Positions 6,302 through 13,721 of a stretch of 22,961 nucleotides of DNA are shown here, piece by piece (position 1 is the first letter of the stretch; each line of letters starts with the position of its first letter). A program made the position numbers and the translations under genes. This DNA comes from CAZGQY01 sp964528035 (lineage in GTDB: Bacteria > Pseudomonadota > Gammaproteobacteria > Methylococcales > UBA1147). The stretch lies in assembly GCA_964528035.1 (NCBI GenBank), contig CAZGQY010000049.1, positions 1 through 22,961 on the forward strand, read 5' to 3'. Below the pieces are notes generated by a model that worked only from the letters and a program-made list of their open reading frames with translations, was not told the DNA's origin and ran no database searches.

Positions 6302-7243
6302 TTAGGACTTCGCTGCAATTGCTTCTGCAGAACGAACAACGTTTTCAGCCATGCGAGCAGAAGCCGCATCAATCAAGCGGCCATCCAGCGACGCGGCACC
6401 TTTACCCTGTGCTGCCGCTTCTTCCAACGCAATAAGAATACGTTTAGCCTTATCAACTTCAGCTGCCGGTGGTGAGAATACTTCATTAGCCAATGCAACC
6501 TGAGAGGGATGAATCGCCCATTTGCCTTCCAGACCCAAAGCCGCAGCACGTCTTGCTGCCAGCATATAGCCATCGGGATCATTGAAATCGCCAAACGGGC
6601 CATCGATAGGACGTAAACCAAACGCACGACAAGCTACTGTCATACGAGTTAATGCTGCATGCCATTGATCGCCGGGATAATCCGGGTTAAGTCCACCGAT
6701 ATTTGTCGTTCTGGCGCGATTACTCGCAGCGTAATCGGCTACTCCAAAATGCAAAGCTTCGAGACGTTCGCTAGAAGTAGCGATGGCTTCAACATTCGCC
6801 ATTCCCAATGCTGTTTCTATCAGACATTCGATGCCAATCTTATGCTTCAGTCCCACCGCTTCTTCGATCTGCGTAACCATAGCGTCGACCATGTATACAT
6901 CGCCTGGCGCACCGGTTTTAGGAATAAGAATAGTATCCAGATGCTCGCCAGCCTGTTCACAGATATCGACAACATCTCTATACATATAATGGGTATCGAT
7001 GCCATTGATGCGAATTGACATGGTAATTCCATGACCTTTCCAGTCCAAATCATTTAATGCTTCGATAATGTTCTTACGTGCGGTAACTTTATCATCCGGT
7101 GCGACAGCGTCTTCCAAATCCAGGAAGACAAAATCGACACCACTTTTCAGTGCCTTTTCAAACATTTCTGTATTGGATCCAGGCACAGCAAGTTCGCTAC
7201 GCTGTACCCGCGGAGTTGCGGGTTCGTATCTTGTATGACTCAT
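6302..7243 (-). CDS. mcl: malyl-CoA lyase (HpcH/CitE family)
   Basis: A TIM-barrel CoA-ester lyase that cleaves malyl-CoA into acetyl-CoA and glyoxylate in the serine cycle. From the ATG at 7243 it has 313 residues, beginning MSHTRYEPATPRVQRSELAVPGSN. FVFLDLEDAVAP (about 39-50), IECLIETALGM (Mg2+-ligand Glu) and HFGVADYAAS are the family's metal- and CoA-binding motifs; GPFGDFNDPDGY and WAIHPSQVALANE lie near the C-terminus. The frame is open to 7339, but the added 32 residues are AT-rich, overlap the predicted promoter at 7286-7329 and are not family-like, so the shorter start is chosen. It is first in the mcl-mtkA-mtkB operon. Low activity on beta-methylmalyl-CoA or citramalyl-CoA is possible in this family. 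Confidence 0.9.
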   Translation of the reverse strand: MSHTRYEPATPRVQRSELAVPGSNTEMFEKALKSGVDFVFLDLEDAVAPDDKVTARKNIIEALNDLDWKGHGITMSIRINGIDTHYMYRDVVDICEQAGEHLDTILIPKTGAPGDVYMVDAMVTQIEEAVGLKHKIGIECLIETALGMANVEAIATSSERLEALHFGVADYAASNRARTTNIGGLNPDYPGDQWHAALTRMTVACRAFGLRPIDGPFGDFNDPDGYMLAARRAAALGLEGKWAIHPSQVALANEVFSPPAAEVDKAKRILIALEEAAAQGKGAASLDGRLIDAASARMAENVVRSAEAIAAKS

Positions 7244-7285
7244 TTTGATTAATACTCTTAGGTTTGTTGAAAAATCTTTTTTGAA

Positions 7286-7329
7286 ATTATAATCGAAAAT
7301 ATTCTCACGGTCATACTCGAAAATGTCAA
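7286..7329 (-). promoter_or_regulatory. promoter region of the mcl-mtkA-mtkB operon
   Basis: Two overlapping sigma70-like promoters can be read on the minus strand. One is TTGACA (7324-7329), 17 bases, then GAGAAT (7301-7306). The other is ATGACC (7309-7314), 17 bases, then TATAAT (7286-7291). Either would start transcription some 35-50 bases before the mcl ATG at 7243. Confidence 0.6.
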
Positions 7330-7339
7330 CAGAATTCAC

Positions 7340-7729
7340 GATTTTTCTAGCTAAATTATCTCTATCCCGGTGTTTTATGATCCGTGTTCAGGTTTCTGGC
7401 ATATCGGATTCATACAAGGGGACATTCTATTAGCCCACAACCGCATAGCGCTATATATAACGGCTATTCAATAACTTGCGTTAGTATGAAGCAAAAACAA
7501 ATCGATCTTACATTGTAACGGTACACCCGTTATCAAAAAAGGCTTGAAGTTTTTGGCTACAGAGACTGCTGCTGCGGAGCTTACATGGATGGTTTCACGT
7601 GACGTGACCTGAACAACCAGCAGCTTGCAGCCTAACCACGAAAATATCCGGATAGAAACATTATTTATCAAAGGATGTTCTTCACAGCCACATTTGGTAG
7701 TCAATATCCAGAATGGATATACTGCGAGA
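7340..7729. other. non-coding divergent spacer between mcl and a membrane-protein gene
   Basis: No supported gene. Frames are open on both strands across part of it, but neither shows family-like sequence before the ATG at 7730. An 8-bp palindrome, TCACGTGA, lies near 7596. No terminator or riboswitch fold was recognised. Confidence 0.4.
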
Positions 7730-8125
7730 ATGAAAATACTCAAGCGTCTGTATAAATATAGCCCGACACTCTGCTTGCTTACGATTGTGGTCCCTGTATC
7801 GGCCGCAGGGATCGCACTACGTGTACTGATGATAGACGTACCAGAAATCACCAGGATATGTGCTTCGTCATCACCGCCGTCGTGGTGCGAAATCAGAGCC
7901 CTGACGATCAATCCGCGCACTTATATCTTCAGTTTTTTTATTGCGCTGATTGCACTGCACAAGGCAAGTGTAAATTGGAGCCTGTTATCGATAGCGATTG
8001 GCACATTCGGCTTGTTCAGCTTTAATCCTCATTGGAGTAATGCCAATCCTGACTGGAGCCTGGCTGGATTAACTATGGGTCTATTGGCTTTTCTTCGCAG
8101 CCAAGAATCAACAACACCCGAATAA
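7730..8125 (+). CDS. small hydrophobic inner-membrane protein of unknown function
   Basis: A 131-residue protein from the ATG at 7730 (MKILKRLYKYSP), preceded by GCGAGA. An in-frame upstream ATG at 7625 would add 35 polar residues of poor quality and is rejected. Hydrophobic stretches at about 12-33, 63-77, 80-96 and 109-122 suggest three or four membrane segments with a basic cytoplasmic N-terminus. Two cysteines about 10 residues apart (ICASS and WCEIR, near residues 50-60) lie in the first loop and could form a disulfide. It is convergent with the GH17 gene, 59 bases away, so the two are not an operon. I do not recognise the family. A frame on the opposite strand overlaps the first half but lacks any domain. 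Confidence 0.55.
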   Translation: MKILKRLYKYSPTLCLLTIVVPVSAAGIALRVLMIDVPEITRICASSSPPSWCEIRALTINPRTYIFSFFIALIALHKASVNWSLLSIAIGTFGLFSFNPHWSNANPDWSLAGLTMGLLAFLRSQESTTPE

Positions 8126-8184
8126 CCGTAGGTTGCCCACAGATCTTCAATTCTAGTGGGAACAACGCACGGCAGAAACTACAG

Positions 8185-9867
8185 TTATTTTTTGACTAGC
8201 ATCAACATACCCAGATAGGGGCTTGCCAGGGCGAGCAAAACCAAGGCATAAGCGACTGCTTCCAGGTTTTCGACACCCTCTCCTACTACGACCAATACTG
8301 CAGTCAAACACAAGCACCCCGCCACAAACGCTTCCTCTCGAAATAGCAAAATTCGTTGCCTTAGTGAACTTGATTCATTGGACAGATCCATGCGCAGAAC
8401 ACCGATTACTGCACGCAAACAGCAGGAAGGCGAAACCGATTTAAACAAACCAGAGAGCCACACACCTATCACCGGCACCAAAAACAACACGGTCGGAAAG
8501 TCTCTGTAACGTGGTTGCAACACCATCCCCCAGGCCGTAACCACACCAAGATAAGTGAATAAATAGTACAACACTGAGATCATCGCTGGCCTTGTTTTTG
8601 GTGCAGCGATATGACGCAAAGTGGCAACAGACAGTGTCTGTTGTATGGTAGAAGTACATTTAATATCACTACTGCCACGAAGACTTCCTGTCAGTAACAG
8701 CCAGATGAAATACCCCTGAACCAGAATCACAACCCAGCTAATTTTCGACGTTTGTGGCATTTGCACATAGTCGAGATACAAACCACTTAATATAAGCAAG
8801 CTCATCAAAACATGAGACATAACCACCACCTGGATTTGCCCGCGACTGGATCGACAGCCACCGATCAACCAAATTATCAGAACAAGTATCAACGCCAACC
8901 CCGTCGCCAAAACGAACCATTGGCGCCATTTTGGATATCGATCCACCTGCGATCCTCGCTGGTATTTGGGTTTCCGTTCAGCACTAAACAAACCCCAGTA
9001 AGCCCCCACTGTTCCTTCTGAAACAACTTTCCAGGGTTGGTCAAATGCTTCAATAATGTTGTAGTCCAATTGATTTTTTTCTGCTAAAGAATGAACATCC
9101 GTAATCAACTGAAGCTGTGCATGCACACCTGGAACGGCTGCCTTTCGGCTACGACCAAAACTTGGCCAGCCGATCTCACCGATAGCCAGCGGCTTTCCAG
9201 GATATTGCCGCGAAACCCTGGCTAGTATCGATTCGATATGTTGAGCCACTTTATCCACTGGCTTGGGGTTTTGTTCCCAATAGGGAAGAACGTGTAAAGT
9301 AATGATATCGACTGCATCAACAACTTCAGGATGATTCAACCAGTTCTCCCAGCCTTCCGCATAAGTTACCGGTTGCTTCACAGCATCTTTGACCTGAGCC
9401 AGATATTCAAGAAGTTGCTTAACTGTTATGTCCAATCGATGCAGATTTTCGTTACCGACTATGACGCGGGTAACTGTTTGAGGGTAACGATTAGCCAATT
9501 CAATCAGTGCGTCAATCTCAAGGCGATTGGTCTCCTGATTACTATCCAACCAGGCACCGAGCCACACAGTCAGCCCATATTTTTTTGCAAGCTGGGGTAT
9601 CCCCCCTAAAGCGGAGCTGCCGGAATAAATACGGATATTACTGACATAGTCCGAAAGGAGCCCGATATCGGCTTCCATTTCCGGACTGGATGGAAAGACC
9701 CCCGTTTCAGGACTCTGACCTCGTCGAAACGGGCTATAAGAGACACTGCGTATTTTTGCATTTACGAGCTGAGATTCTCCACCTAGATTCGGTAGTAACC
9801 AGAGTATATAGGATAATAGTGTGGTGGCCGTGAAAATAATTAAAAGTTTAAACAAGCATTTCTCCAC
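8185..9867 (-). CDS. membrane-anchored glycoside hydrolase family 17-like protein
   Basis: A 560-residue inner-membrane protein. An N-terminal membrane segment (about 7-25) is followed by a periplasmic TIM-barrel of the GH17 type (about 38-310): SVSYSPFRRGQSP at the start, the acid/base Glu140 in VIVGNENL and the nucleophile Glu231 in AIGEIGWPSFG. The C-terminal half (about 320-560) has roughly six to eight hydrophobic segments and ends LVKK. GH17 enzymes cut or transglycosylate beta-1,3/1,6-glucans; membrane-attached bacterial forms are associated with periplasmic or cyclic glucan synthesis. No glycosyltransferase domain is present here, unlike fused versions. The start is a GTG at 9867 with GTGGAG upstream. 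It is divergent from the MORN-repeat lipoprotein gene (123 bases apart). A separate secreted glycosidase nearby suggests shared work on a surface polysaccharide. Confidence 0.82.
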   Translation of the reverse strand: MEKCLFKLLIIFTATTLLSYILWLLPNLGGESQLVNAKIRSVSYSPFRRGQSPETGVFPSSPEMEADIGLLSDYVSNIRIYSGSSALGGIPQLAKKYGLTVWLGAWLDSNQETNRLEIDALIELANRYPQTVTRVIVGNENLHRLDITVKQLLEYLAQVKDAVKQPVTYAEGWENWLNHPEVVDAVDIITLHVLPYWEQNPKPVDKVAQHIESILARVSRQYPGKPLAIGEIGWPSFGRSRKAAVPGVHAQLQLITDVHSLAEKNQLDYNIIEAFDQPWKVVSEGTVGAYWGLFSAERKPKYQRGSQVDRYPKWRQWFVLATGLALILVLIIWLIGGCRSSRGQIQVVVMSHVLMSLLILSGLYLDYVQMPQTSKISWVVILVQGYFIWLLLTGSLRGSSDIKCTSTIQQTLSVATLRHIAAPKTRPAMISVLYYLFTYLGVVTAWGMVLQPRYRDFPTVLFLVPVIGVWLSGLFKSVSPSCCLRAVIGVLRMDLSNESSSLRQRILLFREEAFVAGCLCLTAVLVVVGEGVENLEAVAYALVLLALASPYLGMLMLVKK

Positions 9868-9990
9868 AGTTAGACTCCACGGTTTAATCTTGAAGTGCTA
9901 TGATGGGCACCATATTATCACGGCTATTTTTTCAGCCGGCCCCGATGCCCACATCAACTCATTAAAATTTATTATTTACACACCTCAATC

Positions 9991-10794
9991 ATGATTAAAC
10001 ACGCCAAGCTTATCCTATTGATATATTTGGGACTAACCGCCTGTTCCGAAGAAAAAGAATACGGAGAACTCTACCTGAAAGATGGCATCATGCTCACTAA
10101 AAAATCTTCGCAGCCCTATAGTGGTGAAGTAACGGTATATTATGAAAACCAGAAGCCAAAAAGAGAAATGCGCTATCGCGATGGAAAGCCTGATGGCAAT
10201 TGGGTAATTTGGTATAAAAACAACCAGAAAAAAAAGGAAATATATTATCGCGACGGCAACAAAGAAGGACCCACCACATTCTGGTATGACGATGGTACAA
10301 AAAAGGAAACGGGAAGGTATGGGCGCGGCCTAAAAGATGGGGTCTGGTCGAAATGGTACCCCGACGGCAAAAAGAAAGAAGAAAAGTCCTTCAGAAAAGG
10401 AAAACGACACGGAGAATTCACGCAATGGCACGATAATGGCGAAATTCTCAGCCACCAGAAATACAGTAACGGTACACTGGATGGCAAAACTCTACATCGA
10501 TTTGAAAGTGGGAAAAAACAGGCAGAAGTTACATTCGTTGATGGCGTGGAAGAAGGTACCGTTACTCAATGGTATGAAAACGGCCAAAAGCAAAGCGAAG
10601 GCTTTTTTAAGGACGGACAACTCAATGGAAAAATGACCTATTGGTATGCGAATGGTCAGAAGCAACAAGAAATAGATTACGAAGATGGTAAACGTTCGGG
10701 TAAATGGCGATTTTGGTATGAAGACGGTACGTTATTATTTGACGGCCCCTTCAGGAAAAAATTGCCACCACCGGATAACGACAACAGTCAGTAA
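9991..10794 (+). CDS. lipoprotein built of MORN-like (YwqK-type) repeats
   Basis: A 267-residue protein with a lipoprotein signal peptide: MIKHAKLILLIYLGLTACSE, lipobox LTAC with Cys18, and Ser-Glu at +2/+3, favouring the outer membrane. Residues 25-255 are eight or nine repeats of about 23 residues with the consensus G.W..WY.NGQ...E..Y.DG, the MORN_2/YwqK pattern (WYENGQKQSEG and WYANGQKQQEI are near-perfect copies). Such repeats form a beta meander; in many bacteria the proteins are annotated as antitoxin-like, but an outer-membrane location argues for a structural or binding role. The C-terminus is short and polar. It lies between two glycosidase genes, divergent from the GH17 gene and convergent with the secreted glycosidase. 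No strong ribosome site is visible at the ATG. Function unknown. Confidence 0.85.
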   Translation: MIKHAKLILLIYLGLTACSEEKEYGELYLKDGIMLTKKSSQPYSGEVTVYYENQKPKREMRYRDGKPDGNWVIWYKNNQKKKEIYYRDGNKEGPTTFWYDDGTKKETGRYGRGLKDGVWSKWYPDGKKKEEKSFRKGKRHGEFTQWHDNGEILSHQKYSNGTLDGKTLHRFESGKKQAEVTFVDGVEEGTVTQWYENGQKQSEGFFKDGQLNGKMTYWYANGQKQQEIDYEDGKRSGKWRFWYEDGTLLFDGPFRKKLPPPDNDNSQ

Positions 10795-10837
10795 AAATTC
10801 AAGTTCTAACCCAATCCCCATCACACTTAAATTTACC

Positions 10838-10856
10838 AAAAAAGGTGCAGACCTTT
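10838..10856 (-). terminator. small hairpin with T tract, likely terminator of the secreted glycosidase gene
   Basis: On the minus strand AAAGGT-CTGC-ACCTTT forms a 6-bp stem with a 4-base loop, and the T run continues to six T's (10838-10843). It lies in the convergent gap between the MORN gene (ends 10794) and the glycosidase gene (ends 11011). The stem is short and AT-rich, so the call is moderate. Confidence 0.45.
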
Positions 10857-11010
10857 GGTTGTTGCATCTATAAGCAAAACTTTGAAACCGTATTCAGACA
10901 GCGCAATCACTCAAATACACACCTCAAAAACATGGGACATTTTGCATTGATCCGTGTTCGACAGCAGCAAACAAATTAATCCACACCAATATCAAAAACT
11001 CGTAAAGAAA

Positions 11011-12291
11011 CTAATCGACAATAAAGGGTATATTGGCTGTCGCTGCATGATTATGAGAATCGTAGCCAAAGACAAACAACCGATAAGCTCCGGCTTTTTC
11101 CGGTGCACGAAATTGGACGATACCTTCTTCGCCTTGTACCAAAGCATTTCCGTCAACCGAAATCTCCTGACCACCAACACCGATACTGGATCCACCACGC
11201 TCACCTTGAATCGTCCAGCCAAGACTAAGTTCATCACCATCCGGATCAACCAAAGAAACATAAAACAAATATTCCGTGTTCGGACTTAGACGAACGCCTG
11301 CTTCGTTGCCAGGATCGTCCTGCATGATTAAGTCCCCAATCTCCGGTGAACGATTTTCTGGCCAATAACCGTTCCACGCATATCGGACTGAATCGACCAT
11401 AGCGGTCTCTCGACCATTGTCTAAAAACATCCCAAACCAGGTAGGTGTAACTTCGCGCTTATCGCCCCACAAAAACACATAAGACCCCAAGTTTCTATCA
11501 TTATTCACCGAAATCACTTCTTCGTAACGCCTAAGATAGGTTTCGGACTTTTCACTGCTATTTTGCTCTAATGCAGCGCCCCATTCTGTCGCCGCAACTT
11601 CCCAATAGCCATTGGGACCCCATTCAGTGATAATAAATGGCCTATTCCAACCCGCATTGTTCAAGTCATCAGGAATATTCGGCAAAGCCGCATAAGAATT
11701 TATACCGAGGATTTCAATATGGGGACACTTTTGCATAATCAACTGGACATCAGCTTTCGGCGCACCGGCTAAAACAGTCATCACGGGGTGCCTTCCATCC
11801 AGTTCAGCAATCATTTTTGCAATATCTTCGACTGCGTCCCAAACCTTAACATTTGAATAGTTTAGATTGACTTCATTACCCACACTCCACATCAATAGAG
11901 CTGGATGATCCTTATATTTCAATACATCTTGCCGAAACCGTTCTAACTGATTGGCGACAATCAATTCATTGTCGTAATTAAAACCGTGATTCTGATGCCC
12001 CATCCAGAGCCCCAGAGTAACAGTAAGACCCAGCTTTTCGGCTTCATCCAATATTGACTGGGCATTTTCCGTTCCCCAGGTCCGGATAGAATTTCCACCA
12101 TATTCGGCCAAACGGTCAAAATACTTTTTACCGCCAGCACCTTTGATAAAATAGGGTTGGCCATTACGAATCAATTGATAGCGGTTATTCGCATACTCAA
12201 CATGTACTGGGATTGTTGCCAGAACAGACGAACAAAAGCCTCCGGCAATAAATACCGACAATCCAAAACACTTTGCAGCCCATCTGATCAT
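11011..12291 (-). CDS. secreted TIM-barrel glycoside hydrolase (GH2-C / GH5-like)
   Basis: A 426-residue exported protein. The signal peptide is residues 1-25 (hydrophobic core CFGLSVFIAGGFCSSV, cleavage likely after VLA). A TIM barrel of the clan GH-A type covers about 36-300: YFIKGAGGKKYFDRLAEYGG and SIRTWG at the start, acid/base Glu140 in MWSVGNEVNL and nucleophile Glu223 in IITEWGPNG. This layout matches the catalytic barrel of GH2 without its N-terminal sandwich domains, or a GH5-like enzyme. Residues about 320-426 form a beta-rich domain (VDPDGDELSLGWTIQG and an immunoglobulin-like end ATANIPFIVD), perhaps a carbohydrate-binding or adhesion module. Substrate is not readable. It is convergent with the MORN lipoprotein gene; the nearby GH17 gene suggests a common glucan or exopolysaccharide. 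Confidence 0.82.
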   Translation of the reverse strand: MIRWAAKCFGLSVFIAGGFCSSVLATIPVHVEYANNRYQLIRNGQPYFIKGAGGKKYFDRLAEYGGNSIRTWGTENAQSILDEAEKLGLTVTLGLWMGHQNHGFNYDNELIVANQLERFRQDVLKYKDHPALLMWSVGNEVNLNYSNVKVWDAVEDIAKMIAELDGRHPVMTVLAGAPKADVQLIMQKCPHIEILGINSYAALPNIPDDLNNAGWNRPFIITEWGPNGYWEVAATEWGAALEQNSSEKSETYLRRYEEVISVNNDRNLGSYVFLWGDKREVTPTWFGMFLDNGRETAMVDSVRYAWNGYWPENRSPEIGDLIMQDDPGNEAGVRLSPNTEYLFYVSLVDPDGDELSLGWTIQGERGGSSIGVGGQEISVDGNALVQGEEGIVQFRAPEKAGAYRLFVFGYDSHNHAATANIPFIVD

Positions 12292-12838
12292 TCAACCACC
12301 TTATTTATATTCAATTCGGTCAAACTTTCGGTTCAATTTTCCAACTTTAACGACATACCAACCAGAGATAACTCCAATTAATATTAGTACATAAGCACAA
12401 GAATTCATGGATTGGGAGATAAATCCGCGTCAGCGAATGTTTTTAGAAAACAGCATCTGCCCTGTGTTTAAAGACTTGCACCATATTAATTAATACTTCC
12501 TGAATAGCCAGTAACATTAGCTTCAAATAAAGCATGCATTGTGCCATCCCTTATTCTTGATTATATTACATGGTGTTATGGAAATCTGTTAGGTATTCAC
12601 AACAAGTATTGTAAAATTATCTGACACATCCCTGGAAATCAGATAAGCTATTGTTTTACCTATATAATACCATAATTCACAAGTAAGTCCCCCACAAAAC
12701 CGCTCGAGAATAGCGAGGCTACTTCGAATAAAGTTGGTTTAGTTGCCTAACTGCATTTATGCTACCGCGCCCAACCCTTGCGTGCATTGTCACCATGGAC
12801 GTTGTGGCTCATCACCAAGAAAGTTATGAAAAATTGGG
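12292..12838. other. non-coding spacer upstream of the glycosidase and downstream of the BamE-like gene
   Basis: AT-rich, no supported gene. A weak minus-strand hairpin, CGCT (12712-12715 on the complement) with AGCG (12701-12704) followed by TTTTG, could terminate the lipoprotein gene. No promoter is convincing. Confidence 0.35.
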
Positions 12839-13228
12839 CTAGAGATTGGGATTGTATGTGACGCGAATAACTTTAACATCACCCGAATACCGATTACGCG
12901 AGAATACCACTCGTCCAAGCCCTGAATAGATGTAATCCGTACGGCGGGTATCGGGCCCGTAGTAGAAAGGAATCCAGGCCTTGCCCGTGACGTAGTTCGT
13001 CGTACTCGATGGCCTACCAAGAATACGCAGCACATCGGTATCTCTCATTCCCTTCTCGATCTTGGCAAGCTCGGAGCCGACCGGTGGAGGGTTGTCCTTC
13101 TGCACCCTGGCCGGTGCCGTTGTTACAGTCGGCTGTTGACTTACAGGCTTAGATGAATTCGAAGAACAAGCCACTACAAAAACAGCGACTACTGTCACGG
13201 ATAGAACAGCGGAAAATTTTCGGTGCAT
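12839..13228 (-). CDS. BamE/SmpA/OmlA-like lipoprotein
   Basis: A 129-residue predicted outer-membrane lipoprotein. The ATG at 13228 has a strong GGAGGG ribosome site; the frame stays open 72 codons further upstream but that part has no signal sequence and is rejected. The signal peptide MHRKFSAVLSVTVVAVFVVAC ends at lipobox Cys21. A Ser/Pro/Thr-rich linker (22-50) leads to a BamE-type domain: LAKIEKGMRDTDVLRILGRPS, the usual 'G-M-x3-D/E-V-x3-L-G-x-P' turn, then strands WIPFYYG and DYIYSGLGRVVFSRN. BamE assists the outer-membrane beta-barrel assembly machine, but many proteins with this fold have other envelope roles. The linker and isolated position make an accessory lipoprotein as likely as BamE itself. 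Confidence 0.8.
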   Translation of the reverse strand: MHRKFSAVLSVTVVAVFVVACSSNSSKPVSQQPTVTTAPARVQKDNPPPVGSELAKIEKGMRDTDVLRILGRPSSTTNYVTGKAWIPFYYGPDTRRTDYIYSGLGRVVFSRNRYSGDVKVIRVTYNPNL

Positions 13229-13721
13229 GGGAATTTCCCTCCAAACAGTGAACGCTCCATCAACACCCCACCGGAGCAATAAAACACGATAGACCTGGAT
13301 TGTAACGCTTGTCCATAGTTCTTGCATATTCTTGTCATCAAAAACTCCGATTATGGCGTTGCAACTTACCCCGTTGAAGTGGCGCATTGCCTTACATAAA
13401 ACTGCATTGGGTGTTTTGACTAAAAAAAGACAGTTATTAATCATTAAACAATAATTTAATAACTGTATTCCAAAACAGCGCTGTACTTCAGATAAAGTCG
13501 TTAGAAATGTCCCATATTAGGACTGCTCATAAAACTGTAATTGCATCTTGATATTCTATTCTCAAGGCACAAAGTATATAAAAGATGTAGATCTTTATTT
13601 AATAACCAGTTAATATGATATTTGACCCCTTAGAGGTGTTTGTTAGGTGCATTCCTAAGCACAAGCCGGATGGTCCACCAGCCATTATCACGACATCTTA
13701 AACAGTGCCGATTGACTATAA
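13229..13721. other. non-coding spacer
   Basis: Holds the promoter of the BamE-like gene and the 3' end of the CadC-like gene's transcript. A 10-bp palindrome, ACAGCGCTGT, lies at 13476-13485, and a small TTAGG/CCTAA hairpin near 13643. No intrinsic terminator with a T tract was seen, so the CadC-like transcript might run on into the lipoprotein gene. Confidence 0.35.

Noticed and set aside
6885..6900. ATGTATACAT-like palindrome resembling the lexA upstream site
   Set aside because: It lies inside the mcl coding sequence and is explained by codons; no operator role is supported.
7244..7339. N-terminal extension of malyl-CoA lyase
   Set aside because: The 32 extra residues are not family-like and coincide with two good promoter matches; the ATG at 7243 gives the normal N-terminus.
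7468..7920. Minus-strand 150-codon frame in the mcl upstream spacer
   Set aside because: It overlaps the start of the membrane-protein gene; its composition is irregular and no domain or ribosome site is seen.
8136..8160. CCCAC/GTGGG hairpin in the convergent gap before the GH17 gene
   Set aside because: Only five clean pairs, a 15-base loop and no T tract on either strand; too weak to call a terminator.
13229..13444. N-terminal extension of the BamE-like lipoprotein
   Set aside because: It would bury the signal peptide and lipobox in the middle of the protein; the ATG at 13228 has a strong GGAGGG ribosome site.
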